A stretch of 64,000 nt of DNA from the NCBI RefSeq assembly GCF_023078495.1, contig NZ_CP095742.1, forward strand, positions 2,852,001-2,916,000, in the 5' to 3' direction. The first letter of the stretch is position 1, and each line of letters opens with the position of its first letter. Made by a program: the position numbers and the translations under genes. The stretch comes from Luteibacter aegosomatissinici (GTDB lineage: Bacteria > Pseudomonadota > Gammaproteobacteria > Xanthomonadales > Rhodanobacteraceae). Below, piece by piece: positions 62,538-64,000 of this stretch. The notes below the pieces were generated by a model. It made no database searches, was not told where the DNA came from, and worked only from the letters and a program-made list of their open reading frames with translations.

Positions 62538-63831
62538 GTTTTCGATCTGATCCGCCACGAGGCGGCGGACTGGCTGGGCACCACGTCTGCAAATCCTTCC
62601 GGGTCCGCGACCCTCGCGCCACCATGCGTGAGCATCGCGCGATGCCGGTGCCTCCTTCCTGTTGCGCTGTCGTCCCTGTCGTCATGGATGACCGGTCCTC
62701 CTGCCTTCTGGCGGGCAGGCGGGCGGCTTTCCGGCAACGCGCTCATGCGCACCTCCCCACCGGTGACATTCCGACTCGGGGGGTGGTGTGTTCGGCAGGC
62801 ATGCAGGGACCCAACGTCTCATGGACAATCGGCCGCGCCACGGCACCCGTTGTTGGCGTCGGCGCTTCGTTCATTGAACTCGGCAGCGCGGCGGCCCGAA
62901 CTGGCGAGGACCGGCATCACCCCGATCCCCGCCCCCGCTGATGTCAGCCGGTCCTTCGGACACCCATACGGCCGCGCGAACGACCGCATGGCGGACGTGC
63001 CCCAAGTAAGTCACCAGCCGCCCACGCCTCCCGGCGAAGCGGACCAGCTTGCCTCCGGGATCGACGGGAAAACAGCGAAAGCCGAAGACCCCGAAAGCGT
63101 GTCACATGCGTCGTCGCAGGAAAAGAGACCCTGGTGGCAAATTGAAAGGTTTTGACCGTGTATCGAAAAGCAGCGTATCCGCTCAATCGTCTAAGGCGCC
63201 GTCGCGGGATGCGACCGTCCAACCACCAGGCCGCCGGATGGCCCATTCGACTTCGCAAGCGACCGCGTCAGAGATGCGGGCCCATCAGGCAGACCGCGCC
63301 ATTGATCCTCGGTCAAGCAGCCCCAGCGGCACCTTGCGCGGCCAGTGACACCTCCCCTTCCCCTGCCAGTTGGGCGGTAAGGTGGCGAAGTGTCGCTATA
63401 CGGCTAATCGCGTCGCATGACGCCCTGATCATGTCGCAAGTGCGTTTCATGTCGCGACCCTGCACATGGGCCACGTCCTATCAACGTCTTCGCTTCCACG
63501 CCATTGCCGAGCCGAAGCATTTGAGCGAGCGATATTACCGCCTTATCGCGTCGCGATCGGGCGACGCAGCGGTGCGGCGGTGTGGAAAGCAGAGCGTGGC
63601 CGTCGCGATCTCATGCGCATAACCGGCACATCATGGCATGGAGCGCGGGCCAGGACCGGGAATGGTTTTTGTCCGCAGCCTCGCTCATGCCGTTCGACCG
63701 GCAAGCCCAACAGTGACGTAGCGCGCACTCCCGCGCATTGCGCGCACCGCATAGGAACCTTTCCTATTCAAATCCCCAAAACCCGGTGAGACGTTTGGAT
63801 GGCCATTTGGCAAACAAATCATGGAGACAAC
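62538..63831. other. Mostly intergenic; one possible small ORF
   Basis: 1.3 kb. The best candidate is 62988-63155 (+), a 55-residue hydrophilic peptide ending RPWWQIERF, with a weak ribosome site. 63390-63620 is rich in GTCGC words without being a clear gene. Confidence 0.35.
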
Positions 63832-64000
63832 ATGGATACGTTAGATAGCCTGAAGCGTCTCGGATACAGCGCCACGGTTGCCATCGCCCTGTTTGGCACA
63901 AGCCTTCTCGCCCGGGCGAGCGATATCCCAGCACCGACGGGAAGTTCCCCCCAGATTCTGGTCGATCGGGCAGCTGCGCCCATCCATAGCGAAGATGACC
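63832..64000 (+). CDS. Secreted protein, 3' partial
   Basis: The first 56 codons of a gene cut by the window end. GGAGACAAC precedes the ATG, and the N-terminus is a signal peptide (LKRLGYSATVAIALFGTSLL, ARAS). The mature part begins SDIPAPTGSSPQ. Family cannot be judged. Confidence 0.6.
   Translation, partial: MDTLDSLKRLGYSATVAIALFGTSLLARASDIPAPTGSSPQILVDRAAAPIHSEDD

Overview
The window is GC-rich proteobacterial DNA with sparse, mostly single-gene transcription units and an unusual number of broken or duplicated genes. I see no rRNA, tRNA, transposase, integrase, replication gene or CRISPR array, so neither the replicon type nor the taxon can be fixed. Porin-type, Dam-type, chemotaxis, FlgD and SecF genes point to a Gram-negative, probably Xanthomonadaceae/Burkholderia-like, organism. 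The many small unknown proteins after 49 kb suggest a secondary replicon or integrated element.

Layout: 0-13.5 kb holds mostly intact accessory metabolism and signalling: a GH99-like/lectin protein (cut by the window start), a frameshifted SDR, a cysteine hydrolase, a chemoreceptor, an orphan XdhC, a PRISE-type reductase, two more SDRs (one divergent from an HxlR regulator), a standalone SMC/RecF-like ATPase and membrane proteins. 13.7-18.6 kb has an orphan flgD, an ankyrin protein, a dead secF copy, a PhnA-like protein and a ribbon-helix-helix (RHH) operon. 19-34 kb is built around a family of tiny repressor-like helix-turn-helix (HTH) proteins that recur with a small partner protein. One block (partner / receiver / HTH / receiver-output / Cys-rich / Hsp20) exists twice, at 24.2-26.5 and 31.4-33.6 kb, and the two copies have lost different genes. 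Between them lie a CPBP protease broken at a G7 tract and a ruined cation-efflux gene. 34-49 kb carries secreted hydrolases interleaved with AraC, LysR and OhrR/MarR regulators, a VOC protein, an alginate-export-like porin and a YcaC-like hydrolase. 49.7-60 kb is a plasmid- or ICE-like block with a solitary Dam methylase, ankyrin proteins, a possible PD-(D/E)XK nuclease and many unknown small proteins. The last 4 kb holds small secreted proteins, a second copy of a helical domain seen at 20.7 kb, and the start of a secreted protein cut by the window end.

Three observations stand out. First, three operons in the 51-57 kb block share one promoter design: TTGACG, 16 bp, a -10 box, then a start codon 28-30 bp further on. 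Each has an upstream CGTTACATGTAACG palindrome with extra GTTAC half-sites, so they look like one regulon. Second, the compact HTH plus small-partner module recurs at least three times. Third, a ~95-bp element at 27.1 and 38.7 kb keeps its hairpins through compensatory changes and may be an undescribed structured RNA. All functions are inferred from sequence alone; no database search was run.
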